A stretch of DNA of 9,840 nt from Fibrobacteres bacterium CG2_30_45_31. GTDB taxonomy: Bacteria; Fibrobacterota; Fibrobacteria; Fibrobacterales; Fibrobacteraceae. The notes beneath the pieces were generated by a model. The model was not told the DNA's origin, searched no databases, and was given only the letters and a program-made list of their open reading frames with translations. The translations under genes were made by a program, and so were the position numbers. Location of the stretch: the NCBI GenBank assembly GCA_001873075.1, contig MNYL01000070.1, positions 1 through 9,840 on the forward strand, given 5' to 3'. Each line of letters starts with the position of its first letter. The stretch's first letter is position 1. Below, piece after piece: positions 1 through 6,691 of this stretch.

Positions 1-2323
1 CAACCTGGACCTGCACGGGCTTCTTTTGAGCCTGTTGCGGAGTTTTTCCAGCAAGTTTCGCTTTGAGATCTGCCAATGTAGCATGAGCCTGAATGGGAGC
101 CTCGCGACGCGGAGCCACATGCTGAGCACCGCGCGGACCGCCAGCACGTTGACCACGAGAACCCGGAGCAACAGATTCTTCCGTTTCCTGCTTCATGGAA
201 AGGCTGATCCGTTTTTGACCTACATCCACAGCCATGACACGTACCTTGACGACATCGCCCACGGTAAGAGCATCCTTGGCATCCTTGATATACTTATCAC
301 TGATTTCAGAAATGTGTACCAAGCCATCTTGATGAACACCGATATCTACAAAAGCACCAAAGTTCGCAACATTCGTGACAACCCCTTCCATCCAGCTTCC
401 CGTGATGAGATCCTGGATGCCTTGAATCTTGTCATCGAACTTTGCGTAATGGAATTCCTTACGTGGATCGCGAGACGGCTTTTCCAATTCAGCAAAAATG
501 TCTTCCAATGTGTGCTTACCCACGGTATCGCTCAAGAAGTCTTCAGCGTTGAGGCTCTTGATCGCAGAGGCATTGCCCACCAAGTCCTTCACTTCCACAT
601 TTGCTTTTTTCGCCATTTCCTCGACAAGAGGATAATTTTCTGGATGCACCGCACTGCAATCCAGCGGATTTTCTGCATCCGGGATGCGAAGGAAGCCCGC
701 CGCTTGTTCGAAAGCCTTGGGACCAAAACCCTTCACAGACATAATGTCTTTGCGGCTCTTGAAAGATCCATTCGCATCGCGGTACTTGACAACACTTTCT
801 GCGAGATTTTTGGTAATACCCGCCACATAAGCTAAAAGCGGAGAACTCGCACTATTGAGATCCACTCCCACCATATTCACACAGGATTCCACCACTTCAT
901 CCAAACGTTTTTTGAGTTCACGTTGGTTCACATCGTGCTGATATTGCCCGACACCTATAGATTGTGGGTCCACCTTCACCAATTCAGCGAGAGGATCCTG
1001 CAAACGACGGCCAATGGAGATAGCACCACGGGTGGTCACATCTTCTTTCGGGAATTCTTCAATGGCGATCATGCTTGCGGAATAGACCGAAGCCCCTGCC
1101 TCACTCACGATCACGCGAGAAGGCTTTTTGCCCTTGAATTTAGAGGAAATCGAAGCGACAAAGGCATCCGTTTCGCGGCTCGCAGTGCCGTTACCGATTG
1201 CAATTAAATCAATGTTGTACTTTTCAACAAGCTCTATTATATAGGCAGCAGCGGCAGCAGTCTGCTTTTGCGGCTCGTGCGGATAAATCACGCCGTGATC
1301 CACAAACTTTCCATTTTCATCAAGGACAGCCACTTTGCAACCTGAACGGAACCCAGGGTCCAGAGCAAGTACAGCCTTGTGACCTGCGGGCGGCGAGAGA
1401 AGCACATCCTGCAAATTCTTGCTGAACACCTTAAATGCTTCCTCTTCAGCGACATCTTTGAGAGAAAGGCGCACTTCACTTTCCATGCTCGCTTTGAGCA
1501 AACGATCCCAGGCATCCTTACACATTTCTTCTAGATAAGGTTTCCAGATATTGTCACCCTTGATCACTTGGTGTTGCAAGTAACTTACAAACTGATCATC
1601 CGGCATTTCGATACCCAAGCGGAGCACCTTTTCTTTTTCACCGCGACGAAGCGCAAGCATACGGTGGCTCGGAATCTTCGCCACCGGTTCGGAAAAATCG
1701 TAATAGTTCTTGAACTTGGTCTCTTGCTTTTCGAATTCTTTTTTGACCTTGGAGGTCATCACGCCAAGCTTTTCGACCTGGGCGCGCAAGTACTGGCGGT
1801 ACGTCGCATTATCGGCCAATTCTTCAGCGAGAATATCACAAGCTCCATTGATCGCCGCTTTAGGATCGGCAAGGCCCATTTCTTCAGAAAGATAGATGCG
1901 CCCAATTTCTTCAGCCGTATTGGAGGTTTCTTCCTGGGCAATGATCGTCCGAGCGAGCGGTTCCAGACCAAGCTCTTTGGCGACAGTGGCGCGAGTACGC
2001 TTCTTAGGCTTGTACGGAGCGTAAAGATCTTCGAGAAGCGTTTTTTCTTTACAGGCTTCAATAGTGGCTTTGAGTTCCGGGGTAAGCTTACCCTGTTCTT
2101 CAATGCTCTTGAGGATCGTTTCTTTGCGTTCCTGAATTTCTTGAAGATACTCACGGCGATGTTGAATATCGCGGAGTTCGATTTCATCGAGCGTTCCCGT
2201 TTGGTCCTTGCGATAACGGGCGATAAACGGAACTGTACCGCCTTGATCCATGAGTTCGAGAGCTTTGGCGACACGCCATTCTTCGAGTTTCAGCTCTTCG
2301 GATATGACTTGAGAAAAATTCAT
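1..2323 (-). CDS. tex: Tex: S1-domain RNA-binding transcription accessory protein (C-terminal end cut by window edge)
   Basis: Tex is a cytoplasmic nucleic-acid-binding protein linked to transcription and RNA metabolism. I translated the minus strand from the ATG at 2323: 774 codons stay open to the left edge. The domain order is that of Tex: N-terminal helical region (from about residue 1, with VPFIARYRKD near 29-38); YqgF/RNase H-like domain with VLALDPGFRSG at 318-328 and IGNGTASRE at 376-384; helix-hairpin-helix region from about 487 (VDLNSASSPLLAYVAGI, then DIMSVKGFGPKAFEQAAGFLRI); and an S1 domain at about 642-712 (GVVTNVANFGAFVDIG ... GLVHISEIS). A basic, Gln/Ala-rich tail follows. E. 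coli Tex is 773 aa, so only a few residues should be missing. AGGGAAG at 2332-2338 lies 8 nt upstream of the start. The long plus-strand open frames across this region are shadows. Confidence 0.97.
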   Translation of the reverse strand, partial: MNFSQVISEELKLEEWRVAKALELMDQGGTVPFIARYRKDQTGTLDEIELRDIQHRREYLQEIQERKETILKSIEEQGKLTPELKATIEACKEKTLLEDLYAPYKPKKRTRATVAKELGLEPLARTIIAQEETSNTAEEIGRIYLSEEMGLADPKAAINGACDILAEELADNATYRQYLRAQVEKLGVMTSKVKKEFEKQETKFKNYYDFSEPVAKIPSHRMLALRRGEKEKVLRLGIEMPDDQFVSYLQHQVIKGDNIWKPYLEEMCKDAWDRLLKASMESEVRLSLKDVAEEEAFKVFSKNLQDVLLSPPAGHKAVLALDPGFRSGCKVAVLDENGKFVDHGVIYPHEPQKQTAAAAAYIIELVEKYNIDLIAIGNGTASRETDAFVASISSKFKGKKPSRVIVSEAGASVYSASMIAIEEFPKEDVTTRGAISIGRRLQDPLAELVKVDPQSIGVGQYQHDVNQRELKKRLDEVVESCVNMVGVDLNSASSPLLAYVAGITKNLAESVVKYRDANGSFKSRKDIMSVKGFGPKAFEQAAGFLRIPDAENPLDCSAVHPENYPLVEEMAKKANVEVKDLVGNASAIKSLNAEDFLSDTVGKHTLEDIFAELEKPSRDPRKEFHYAKFDDKIQGIQDLITGSWMEGVVTNVANFGAFVDIGVHQDGLVHISEISDKYIKDAKDALTVGDVVKVRVMAVDVGQKRISLSMKQETEESVAPGSRGQRAGGPRGAQHVAPRREAPIQAHATLADLKAKLAGKTPQQAQKKPVQVQV

Positions 2324-2415
2324 ATTCACTTCTTCCCTAGAGAGCGAAAAATCGCCCTGAATGAAAACAGGTTAAACCAGTGAGGTAAACCCCACGTTTG
2401 AGTTGCAAATGTAAT

Positions 2416-2451
2416 AAAAAGTCTGAGCAATCTTCACTGAATCATGCAGAC
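2416..2451 (-). terminator. Possible weak terminator between the permease gene and tex
   Basis: Read on the minus strand, GTCTGCA ... TGCtcAGAC forms a 7-bp stem with a 2-nt bulge and a loop of about 15 nt (2421-2451). TTTTTATTA follows at 2420-2412. The position, about 60 nt downstream of the permease stop and about 95 nt upstream of tex, suits a terminator or attenuator separating the two genes. The stem is short and bulged, so it may be leaky or coincidental. Confidence 0.3.
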
Positions 2452-2510
2452 CCTTTTTTACAAGTCAAAATAATCACTGCTATTTCACGCCTCTGTTGCA
2501 AACATTGATG

Positions 2511-4364
2511 TTATGGACTAAATGGGAACATGAGGGGAAGCACAAAAATCATCACCAGACCTACCAATAATTGGAGAGGCAAACCCACTTTAATGTAATC
2601 CATGAAAACATAGCGGCCCGCATTGAGTACCAACGCATTCGGTGGCGTAGAAAAAGGAGACGCAAAGCACATACTTGCAGCCACAGTCACCGCAAAAAGA
2701 AATGGGTAAGGGCTCACACCGAGACCCATGGCTGCACTCATGCCTATGGGGGCGAGTAACACAGCGGTTGCCGTATTGCTGATAAACATAGTAGTGATAG
2801 TGGTCGCAATGTAAATTCCCGCCAATAACACATAAGGTCCAAACTGCCCTAACTCAGACACCAGAGAAGTCGCAACGATCCCTGAAATTCCTGTTTTTTC
2901 AAGCGCGACCGACATAGGAAGCATGGCCGCAATAAGCGCAATACTTTCCCAATTAATTGTCTTATAAGCATCTTCCACCGTGCGAAAACAACCGGCAAGC
3001 ACCATCAAAACAGCCGCCAACAATACGGCAGCCACCGGAGGGACAACGTTAGAAACCATCAATACTACCATAAGAAACATGATCGCCGCCGCAAAAGGCA
3101 TTTTATGATCCAATGTCACCTTTGCCGCTTCTTCTAAAGGTTGTCCTAATACAATCCACTCCGTGTAGGCTTCTGATAACTTTCGAATATTGTCCCACGA
3201 ACCCTGCACCAAAAGGGTGTCTCGTGATTGGAATGTTGCGTCTTTGAGTCCATGGAGGATATATTCCCCTTTGCGCTGAATTCCTAAAAGATTCACATTA
3301 TACAGGCTCCGAAATTTGGAATCCAACACCGATTTATTCAAAAGTGTTGAGTCTGGCATCAGCAAAAGTTCCGCAATGCCTATTTGACGAAAATGAAAAG
3401 CGCCCCGATCCTCTTCAACGCCTTCCAATATCTGCAAATCATTGTCAAGAGCGAATTGTTTCACATTATCAATATCACCCAATACATGAAGGACATCTCC
3501 AGCAAAAGCTTGAGTCTGCGGCCCTGCCATTTCTTGACGTTCATTTTTGAGAAATATTTTTCCGCGAGTCATCTGACGTCGAATTTCAATAACACTCAAG
3601 TTATAGCGTCGCGGAATTTCCAAATCCGCCAACTTTTTCCCAATCAACACAGATTGTGGGCTCAAACGCACCCGAGAAACATTGCGCATCAACTGATATT
3701 CACCCGCAAGTTCCTTTAATGATTTCCTTTTCTCTCCACAGGAATCGTCTCCTTTTTGCTTCCGACTCAAGAAAATACGAGTCAAAGGAAGCAGTGCCGC
3801 AAGAGCTACCGCAAGGGCAATAAAACCGACCGGACTAAAAGAAAAAAAATGGAGACTCGGATACCCATTTTTGACGAGGGTATCACTAATAATCATGTTG
3901 GGAGGAGTTCCGATTAACGTAAACAAGCCCCCAATACTACAAGCAAAAGCCATAGGCATTAAAAACCGTTCCGGGCCTGACTTTGTGCCTGCAGAAACAC
4001 TCATTACTATGGGAAGCATTAAAGCGGCAGTTCCGGTATTACTCACAAATGCGCCAATAAAAACGGTGGTCACCATCACCACCACAAAAAGAATGTCCTC
4101 ATTATTTCCCGCTATTTTTAAAATCTTACTGCCCACTATTTTAGCAAGACCCGTACGGAAAATGGCTCCACCTACCACAAATAAACCCAACATCATTAAT
4201 ACAATGGGATTCGCAAATCCAGAGAGGGCCTCTTCGGTAGTCAAGATGCCTGAAGCAAGCAAAATGATTAAAGCACAAAGAGCCACAATATCCGAGCGGA
4301 TTTTCCCCTGAACAAAGAATACCATAGCAAAGAAAAGAACCACAAGTGTTAAAATCATATCCAT
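2511..4364 (-). CDS. SLC13/DASS-family anion permease with two central RCK_C (TrkA_C) domains
   Basis: Inner-membrane, probably sodium-coupled, anion transporter of 617 aa. It has two hydrophobic halves (about 1-200 and 420-617), each carrying the paired family signatures: S108-N-T then IGTPPN (151-156) in the first half, and S529-N-T then STPPN (572-576) in the second. SNT motifs form the substrate and Na+ sites in this superfamily. Between the halves, about residues 215-405 are soluble and fit two RCK_C-like modules (RLSPQSVLIGKKLADLEIPRRYNLSVIEI and LLMPDSTLLNKSVLDSKFRSLYNVNLLGI), which may be regulatory ligand-binding domains. Similar architectures are often annotated as sulfate or dicarboxylate permeases; the substrate cannot be read from sequence. 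The ATG at 4364 lacks a clear Shine-Dalgarno, and the ATG at 4358 is an alternative. It lies upstream of tex on the same strand and diverges from hinT. Confidence 0.93.
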   Translation of the reverse strand: MDMILTLVVLFFAMVFFVQGKIRSDIVALCALIILLASGILTTEEALSGFANPIVLMMLGLFVVGGAIFRTGLAKIVGSKILKIAGNNEDILFVVVMVTTVFIGAFVSNTGTAALMLPIVMSVSAGTKSGPERFLMPMAFACSIGGLFTLIGTPPNMIISDTLVKNGYPSLHFFSFSPVGFIALAVALAALLPLTRIFLSRKQKGDDSCGEKRKSLKELAGEYQLMRNVSRVRLSPQSVLIGKKLADLEIPRRYNLSVIEIRRQMTRGKIFLKNERQEMAGPQTQAFAGDVLHVLGDIDNVKQFALDNDLQILEGVEEDRGAFHFRQIGIAELLLMPDSTLLNKSVLDSKFRSLYNVNLLGIQRKGEYILHGLKDATFQSRDTLLVQGSWDNIRKLSEAYTEWIVLGQPLEEAAKVTLDHKMPFAAAIMFLMVVLMVSNVVPPVAAVLLAAVLMVLAGCFRTVEDAYKTINWESIALIAAMLPMSVALEKTGISGIVATSLVSELGQFGPYVLLAGIYIATTITTMFISNTATAVLLAPIGMSAAMGLGVSPYPFLFAVTVAASMCFASPFSTPPNALVLNAGRYVFMDYIKVGLPLQLLVGLVMIFVLPLMFPFSP

Positions 4365-4479
4365 GTTTCACAATTTAATTTTTCTTATGAGGGAAAATTT
4401 ACCAAACCGCTCCCAGAATGCCACTCAAGCCCCTACAAAATGCTACCTTTAAAAAGTTCACTCCCACTGCTGGAGAATT
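4365..4479. other. Divergent intergenic region between permease gene and hinT
   Basis: These 115 bases separate two divergent gene starts and must hold promoters for both directions unless transcription enters from further away. I see no convincing -35/-10 pair on either strand. TACAAA at 4434-4439 is an acceptable -10 for hinT but has no -35 at the right distance. The only clear signal is GGAG at 4472-4475, the hinT Shine-Dalgarno. Confidence 0.5.
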
Positions 4480-4824
4480 ATGTCTGATTGTCTTTTTTGC
4501 AAAATTATCGCAGGTGAGATTCCTTCGAAAAAACTGTACGAGGACGATGAATTCTATTCGTTCTTTGATATTAACCCACAAGCCCCTGTGCATTTCCTGA
4601 TCATTCCCAAAAAACACATTACCAGTGTGATGGATATGACCGAAGCCGATGCCAGTATTTTGGGTCGAATGCTTTATCGCGCCCAAATTCTTGCCAAGGC
4701 AGAGGGTTTGGAAGAGGGCGGCGCGCGTTTCGTTTTTAACTGTAAAGCGGATGCCGGACAAACCGTTTGGCACATTCACCTCCATGTTTTGGGTGGTCGC
4801 CAGTTTGGGTGGCCTCCGGGCTGA
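4480..4824 (+). CDS. hinT: HinT-like histidine triad (HIT) purine nucleoside phosphoramidase
   Basis: Small cytoplasmic nucleotide-binding hydrolase of 114 aa (E. coli HinT 119). Enzymes of this branch cleave adenosine phosphoramidates and aminoacyl-AMP. The N-terminus CLFCKIIAGEIPSKKLYEDDEFYSFFDINPQAPVH is typical of the HINT branch, with a CxxC pair at C4/C7 seen in many members. The triad H98-I-H100-L-H102 sits in AGQTVWHIHLHVLGGR; the middle histidine H100 is the expected nucleophile. The start is set by GGAG at 4472-4475, four bases before the ATG. It is the first gene of a rightward cluster with recO and panB; recO begins 3 nt after its stop. Confidence 0.95.
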   Translation: MSDCLFCKIIAGEIPSKKLYEDDEFYSFFDINPQAPVHFLIIPKKHITSVMDMTEADASILGRMLYRAQILAKAEGLEEGGARFVFNCKADAGQTVWHIHLHVLGGRQFGWPPG

Positions 4825-4827
4825 GCT

Positions 4828-5592
4828 TTGTTAAACAAAACCCCCATAATTGTTTTGCACAGACATTCCTATAGCGATTCTTCTTGGATCGTGAAGGCGT
4901 TTAGTCCCGAATTTGGCGTAATTTCTTTTTTATTAAAAGGGGGAAAACGCAAAGAGAGTCCTTTTAAAGGCGCTTTGGATCCTCTCTCTCACAGTGAAGT
5001 GGTTTTCAACGCAACGCCCAAAAGTGAACTTCATTTTGTTCGAGAAGCGAGTCTTTTGCATTGGTTTCCTAATATGCGAGGAAATCTGGAGCATCAGGCG
5101 ATCGCTCAAGTGATGGCTGAATTACTTTTGCGCTATGCGCCTCACGGGATGGCACTCGAAAAGGAATTTGATCTCCTTTTGAATGCATTCCTTGCTCTTG
5201 ATAATACATCACACGCGCCTGAAATTCTCGCAAAATGGTTTTACGATCTTTGCGATGCCGGGGGCTATTCGATCTCTCTGGATCATTGCATGCGTTGCAA
5301 TACACTTCTGAAAGAACCCGCAGCAGACTTTCTCCCCAACGAAGGAGGCTGTTTATGCAGAACTTGTCTCGGAGTTCACTCTGCTCACTACAGCGATTCC
5401 TTCATGAATCAACTTTGGCAATTGAAGTTGGGAAAAATAGTTCCAGATGCGCGAGCACTTGAAAATACCTTTTTCCTTTATTTGAAAACCCATCTCGGAA
5501 TGAACAAAGACTTAAATTCTATATCATGGCTAAAAGAGGTACGAAACTATGCTAACACTACAAGACATCAAACTGAAAAAACAGAATCATAG
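4828..5592 (+). CDS. recO: RecO, DNA repair and recombination mediator
   Basis: RecO works with RecR, and RecF in many species, to load RecA on SSB-coated single-stranded DNA and promotes strand annealing. The 254-aa product has the RecO layout: N-terminal OB fold (PIIVLHRHSYSDSSWIVKAFSPEFGVISFLLKGGK, residues 6-40, with the family's basic KGGKRKES stretch), a helical middle, and a zinc-finger pattern C154-x2-C157 ... C177-x2-C180. The start is a TTG at 4828, chosen because the family's N-terminal strand begins a few residues later and no ATG or GTG fits. There is only a weak GGG at 4818-4820, so translation probably depends on ribosomes finishing hinT 3 nt upstream. The last 44 nt overlap panB in another frame. 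Confidence 0.93.
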   Translation: MLNKTPIIVLHRHSYSDSSWIVKAFSPEFGVISFLLKGGKRKESPFKGALDPLSHSEVVFNATPKSELHFVREASLLHWFPNMRGNLEHQAIAQVMAELLLRYAPHGMALEKEFDLLLNAFLALDNTSHAPEILAKWFYDLCDAGGYSISLDHCMRCNTLLKEPAADFLPNEGGCLCRTCLGVHSAHYSDSFMNQLWQLKLGKIVPDARALENTFFLYLKTHLGMNKDLNSISWLKEVRNYANTTRHQTEKTES

Positions 5593-6286
5593 CAAAGTCG
5601 CAATGCTGACGATCTATGATTTCGCCTTTGCTCAAATGGCAGAAAAGGCAGGCATAGACCAAATTCTCGTGGGCGATTCTCTCGCTAACGTGGTTTTGGG
5701 CTATAAGAGTACCCGAGAAATCGGCATGACAGAGATGTGCATCTTCGTTTCGGCGGTAAGTCGGGGCGCTCCCAATACTCACATCGTCGCAGATATGCCT
5801 TACCTGAGCGACAAAGATCCTAAAACAGCTCTCGAAAATGCAAAACGTCTCCTGGATTGTGGTGCTACCTCTGTAAAAATTGAAGGTCGCCCTCTTGGCG
5901 TTCTTGAGAACTTGCGCAAGAATGACATCCCCATTTGCGCTCATCTGGGTCTTTTACCACAGACCGCATCGGACTTTAAACAGAAAGGAAAGACGGACGA
6001 AGAAGCACAAAAAATTCTTGAGGACGCCCTCTTTTGTGATCAACTCGGATGCTTCGAAATCGTTTTGGAACACATTCCAGAATCGTTGGGAGACCTTGTT
6101 ACTCAAAGGGTTACAGCAACAACGATTGGCATTGGTGCGGGAAAAAAAACAGATGGACAAGTGCTTGTGATGCACGATGCTTTGGGAATGCACCAGAAAA
6201 AATTACCTCCGTTTGCAACAAAGTTTGCGAACCTTTTTGACGTTGGCGTGAAGGGTATTGAAGAGTATATTCATTCCGTGCATTAA
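5549..6286 (+). CDS. panB: PanB, 3-methyl-2-oxobutanoate hydroxymethyltransferase
   Basis: First committed step of pantothenate (vitamin B5/CoA) synthesis: transfers a hydroxymethyl group from 5,10-methylene-THF to alpha-ketoisovalerate, giving ketopantoate. The (beta/alpha)8 enzyme has 245 residues, somewhat short (E. coli 264). Metal and substrate residues are visible: VGDS with D43/S44, ADMPY with D82, SVKIEG with K110/E112, AHLGLLPQ at 131-138, EHIP with E174 as the likely catalytic acid, and IGIGAGKKTDGQVLVMHDALG at 193-213. Residues 51-90 (GYKSTREIGMTEM, PYLSDKD) depart from the usual VTLDDM and PFGSY forms. The start at 5549 has AGAGGT (5534-5539) 9 nt upstream and lies inside recO. 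No panC or panD is in view. Confidence 0.93.
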   Translation: MLTLQDIKLKKQNHSKVAMLTIYDFAFAQMAEKAGIDQILVGDSLANVVLGYKSTREIGMTEMCIFVSAVSRGAPNTHIVADMPYLSDKDPKTALENAKRLLDCGATSVKIEGRPLGVLENLRKNDIPICAHLGLLPQTASDFKQKGKTDEEAQKILEDALFCDQLGCFEIVLEHIPESLGDLVTQRVTATTIGIGAGKKTDGQVLVMHDALGMHQKKLPPFATKFANLFDVGVKGIEEYIHSVH

Positions 6287-6310
6287 CTTTTTTTTGGTCG
6301 AAGCGAAAAT

Positions 6311-6328
6311 AAAAAAAATATTTTTTTT
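6311..6328. promoter_or_regulatory. A8-TA-T8 perfect palindrome, UP-element-like block
   Basis: Eight A, TA, then eight T: an 18-bp perfect dyad 11 bp upstream of the -35 of the H1-like gene. It contains AAAAATATTTT (6314-6324), an exact match to the core AAAWWTWTTTT of the E. coli UP-element consensus, within a few bases of the expected -57 to -47 position. It may also bend DNA, or pair with the T8 run at 6288-6295 in RNA. Confidence 0.45.
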
Positions 6329-6338
6329 CATTTAGGTG

Positions 6339-6367
6339 TTGATATTTTGTGAAAATCAAGTTATTTT
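6339..6367 (+). promoter_or_regulatory. Predicted sigma-70-type promoter of the H1-like gene
   Basis: TTGATA (6339-6344, 5/6 to TTGACA), a 17-bp spacer, then TATTTT (6362-6367, 4/6 to TATAAT). Transcription would start near 6374, leaving a leader of about 36 nt before the ATG. The upstream A/T block strengthens the call. It assumes an E. coli-like housekeeping sigma factor. Confidence 0.55.
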
Positions 6368-6409
6368 AGTTACATCGTTTAACATTCACTAAAAAAAAGG
6401 AATACAATC

Positions 6410-6637
6410 ATGGCAACAACAAAGAAACCCGCTGCAAAAAAGGTGCTCGTCAAGAAGGCTGCTGCTCCTAAGAAAGCTGCTGCCCCTAAGAAAGTGCTTG
6501 CTAAGAAAGCTGCTGCTCCTAAGAAAGCCGCCGCTCCTAAGAAAGTACTTGCTAAGAAAGCTGCTCCTAAAAAGGTGCTCGCCAAGAAAGCCGCTCCTAA
6601 AAAGGTGCTCGCTAAGAAAGCGGTTCTTAAGAAGTAA
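6410..6637 (+). CDS. Histone H1-like lysine/alanine-rich repeat protein, probable DNA-binding protein
   Basis: A 75-aa, extremely basic protein built from KK pairs: 14 KK doublets (28 Lys), 24 Ala, and no Asp or Glu. After MATTKKPAAKKVLV it has two 17-aa units KKAAAPKKAAAPKKVLA (residues 15-31, 32-48), two 10-aa units KKAAPKKVLA (49-58, 59-68) and a KKAVLKK end. This resembles the C-terminal tails of eukaryotic H1 and bacterial H1-like proteins (chlamydial Hc2, AlgP-type PAKK repeats), which bind DNA or RNA through lysines and compact it; that role here is inferred. There is no globular domain, signal peptide or membrane segment. AAGGAA at 6397-6402 gives 7-nt spacing to the ATG. It is monocistronic, with its own promoter and terminator. 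The overlapping frame 6498-6809 is a shadow. Confidence 0.85.
   Translation: MATTKKPAAKKVLVKKAAAPKKAAAPKKVLAKKAAAPKKAAAPKKVLAKKAAPKKVLAKKAAPKKVLAKKAVLKK
6452..6613 (+). repeat. Tandem coding repeats: 2 x 51 bp then 2 x 30 bp
   Basis: The units 6452-6502 and 6503-6553 (51 bp) differ at 5 positions. The units 6554-6583 and 6584-6613 (30 bp) differ at 2. All differences are synonymous. The array lies wholly inside the H1-like gene. Confidence 0.9.
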
Positions 6638-6646
6638 TCTTCTTAA
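6627..6646 (+). other. Hairpin enclosing the stop codon of the H1-like gene
   Basis: TTAAGAAG-TAAT-CTTCTTAA: a perfect 8-bp stem with a 4-nt loop containing the TAA stop (6635-6637). It lies 6 nt before the main terminator and is followed by TTCTTT. It could act as an RNA-stabilising or auxiliary terminating structure; it is AT-rich and therefore weak. Confidence 0.5.
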
Positions 6647-6652
6647 TTCTTT

Positions 6653-6691
6653 ACAAAAGAGGATCGGTATTTACCGGTCCTCTTTTGTTTT
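6653..6691 (+). terminator. Strong intrinsic terminator of the H1-like gene
   Basis: Left arm 6653-6669 (ACAAAAGAGGATCGGTA) pairs with right arm 6672-6688 (TACCGGTCCTCTTTTGT) over 17 bp with a single T-G wobble and a minimal 2-nt loop (4 nt if the closing A-T opens). The arm and tail together read TTTTGTTTT. The A-rich start of the left arm means it may also work on the minus strand. Confidence 0.93.

Noticed and set aside
26..835. Plus-strand open frame of 269 codons
   Set aside because: It is antisense to tex, whose complete domain set is read on the other strand. Its translation is low-complexity Phe/His/Arg-rich text typical of a shadow frame.
2344..2355. GCGA-AAAA-TCGC hairpin just upstream of the tex ribosome site
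   Set aside because: Only a 4-bp core stem; too small to assign a function.
1568..2383. Plus-strand open frame of 271 codons
   Set aside because: Shadow of the N-terminal half of tex; rich in Phe and Arg with no recognisable motif.
2441..2468. Minus-strand promoter TTGACT-16-CATGAT for tex
   Set aside because: The -10 is poor (4/6) and lies within the candidate terminator hairpin; I cannot choose between the two readings.
6452..6613. CRISPR-like spacing of repeats
   Set aside because: Units are contiguous with no unique spacers and encode in-frame amino-acid repeats.
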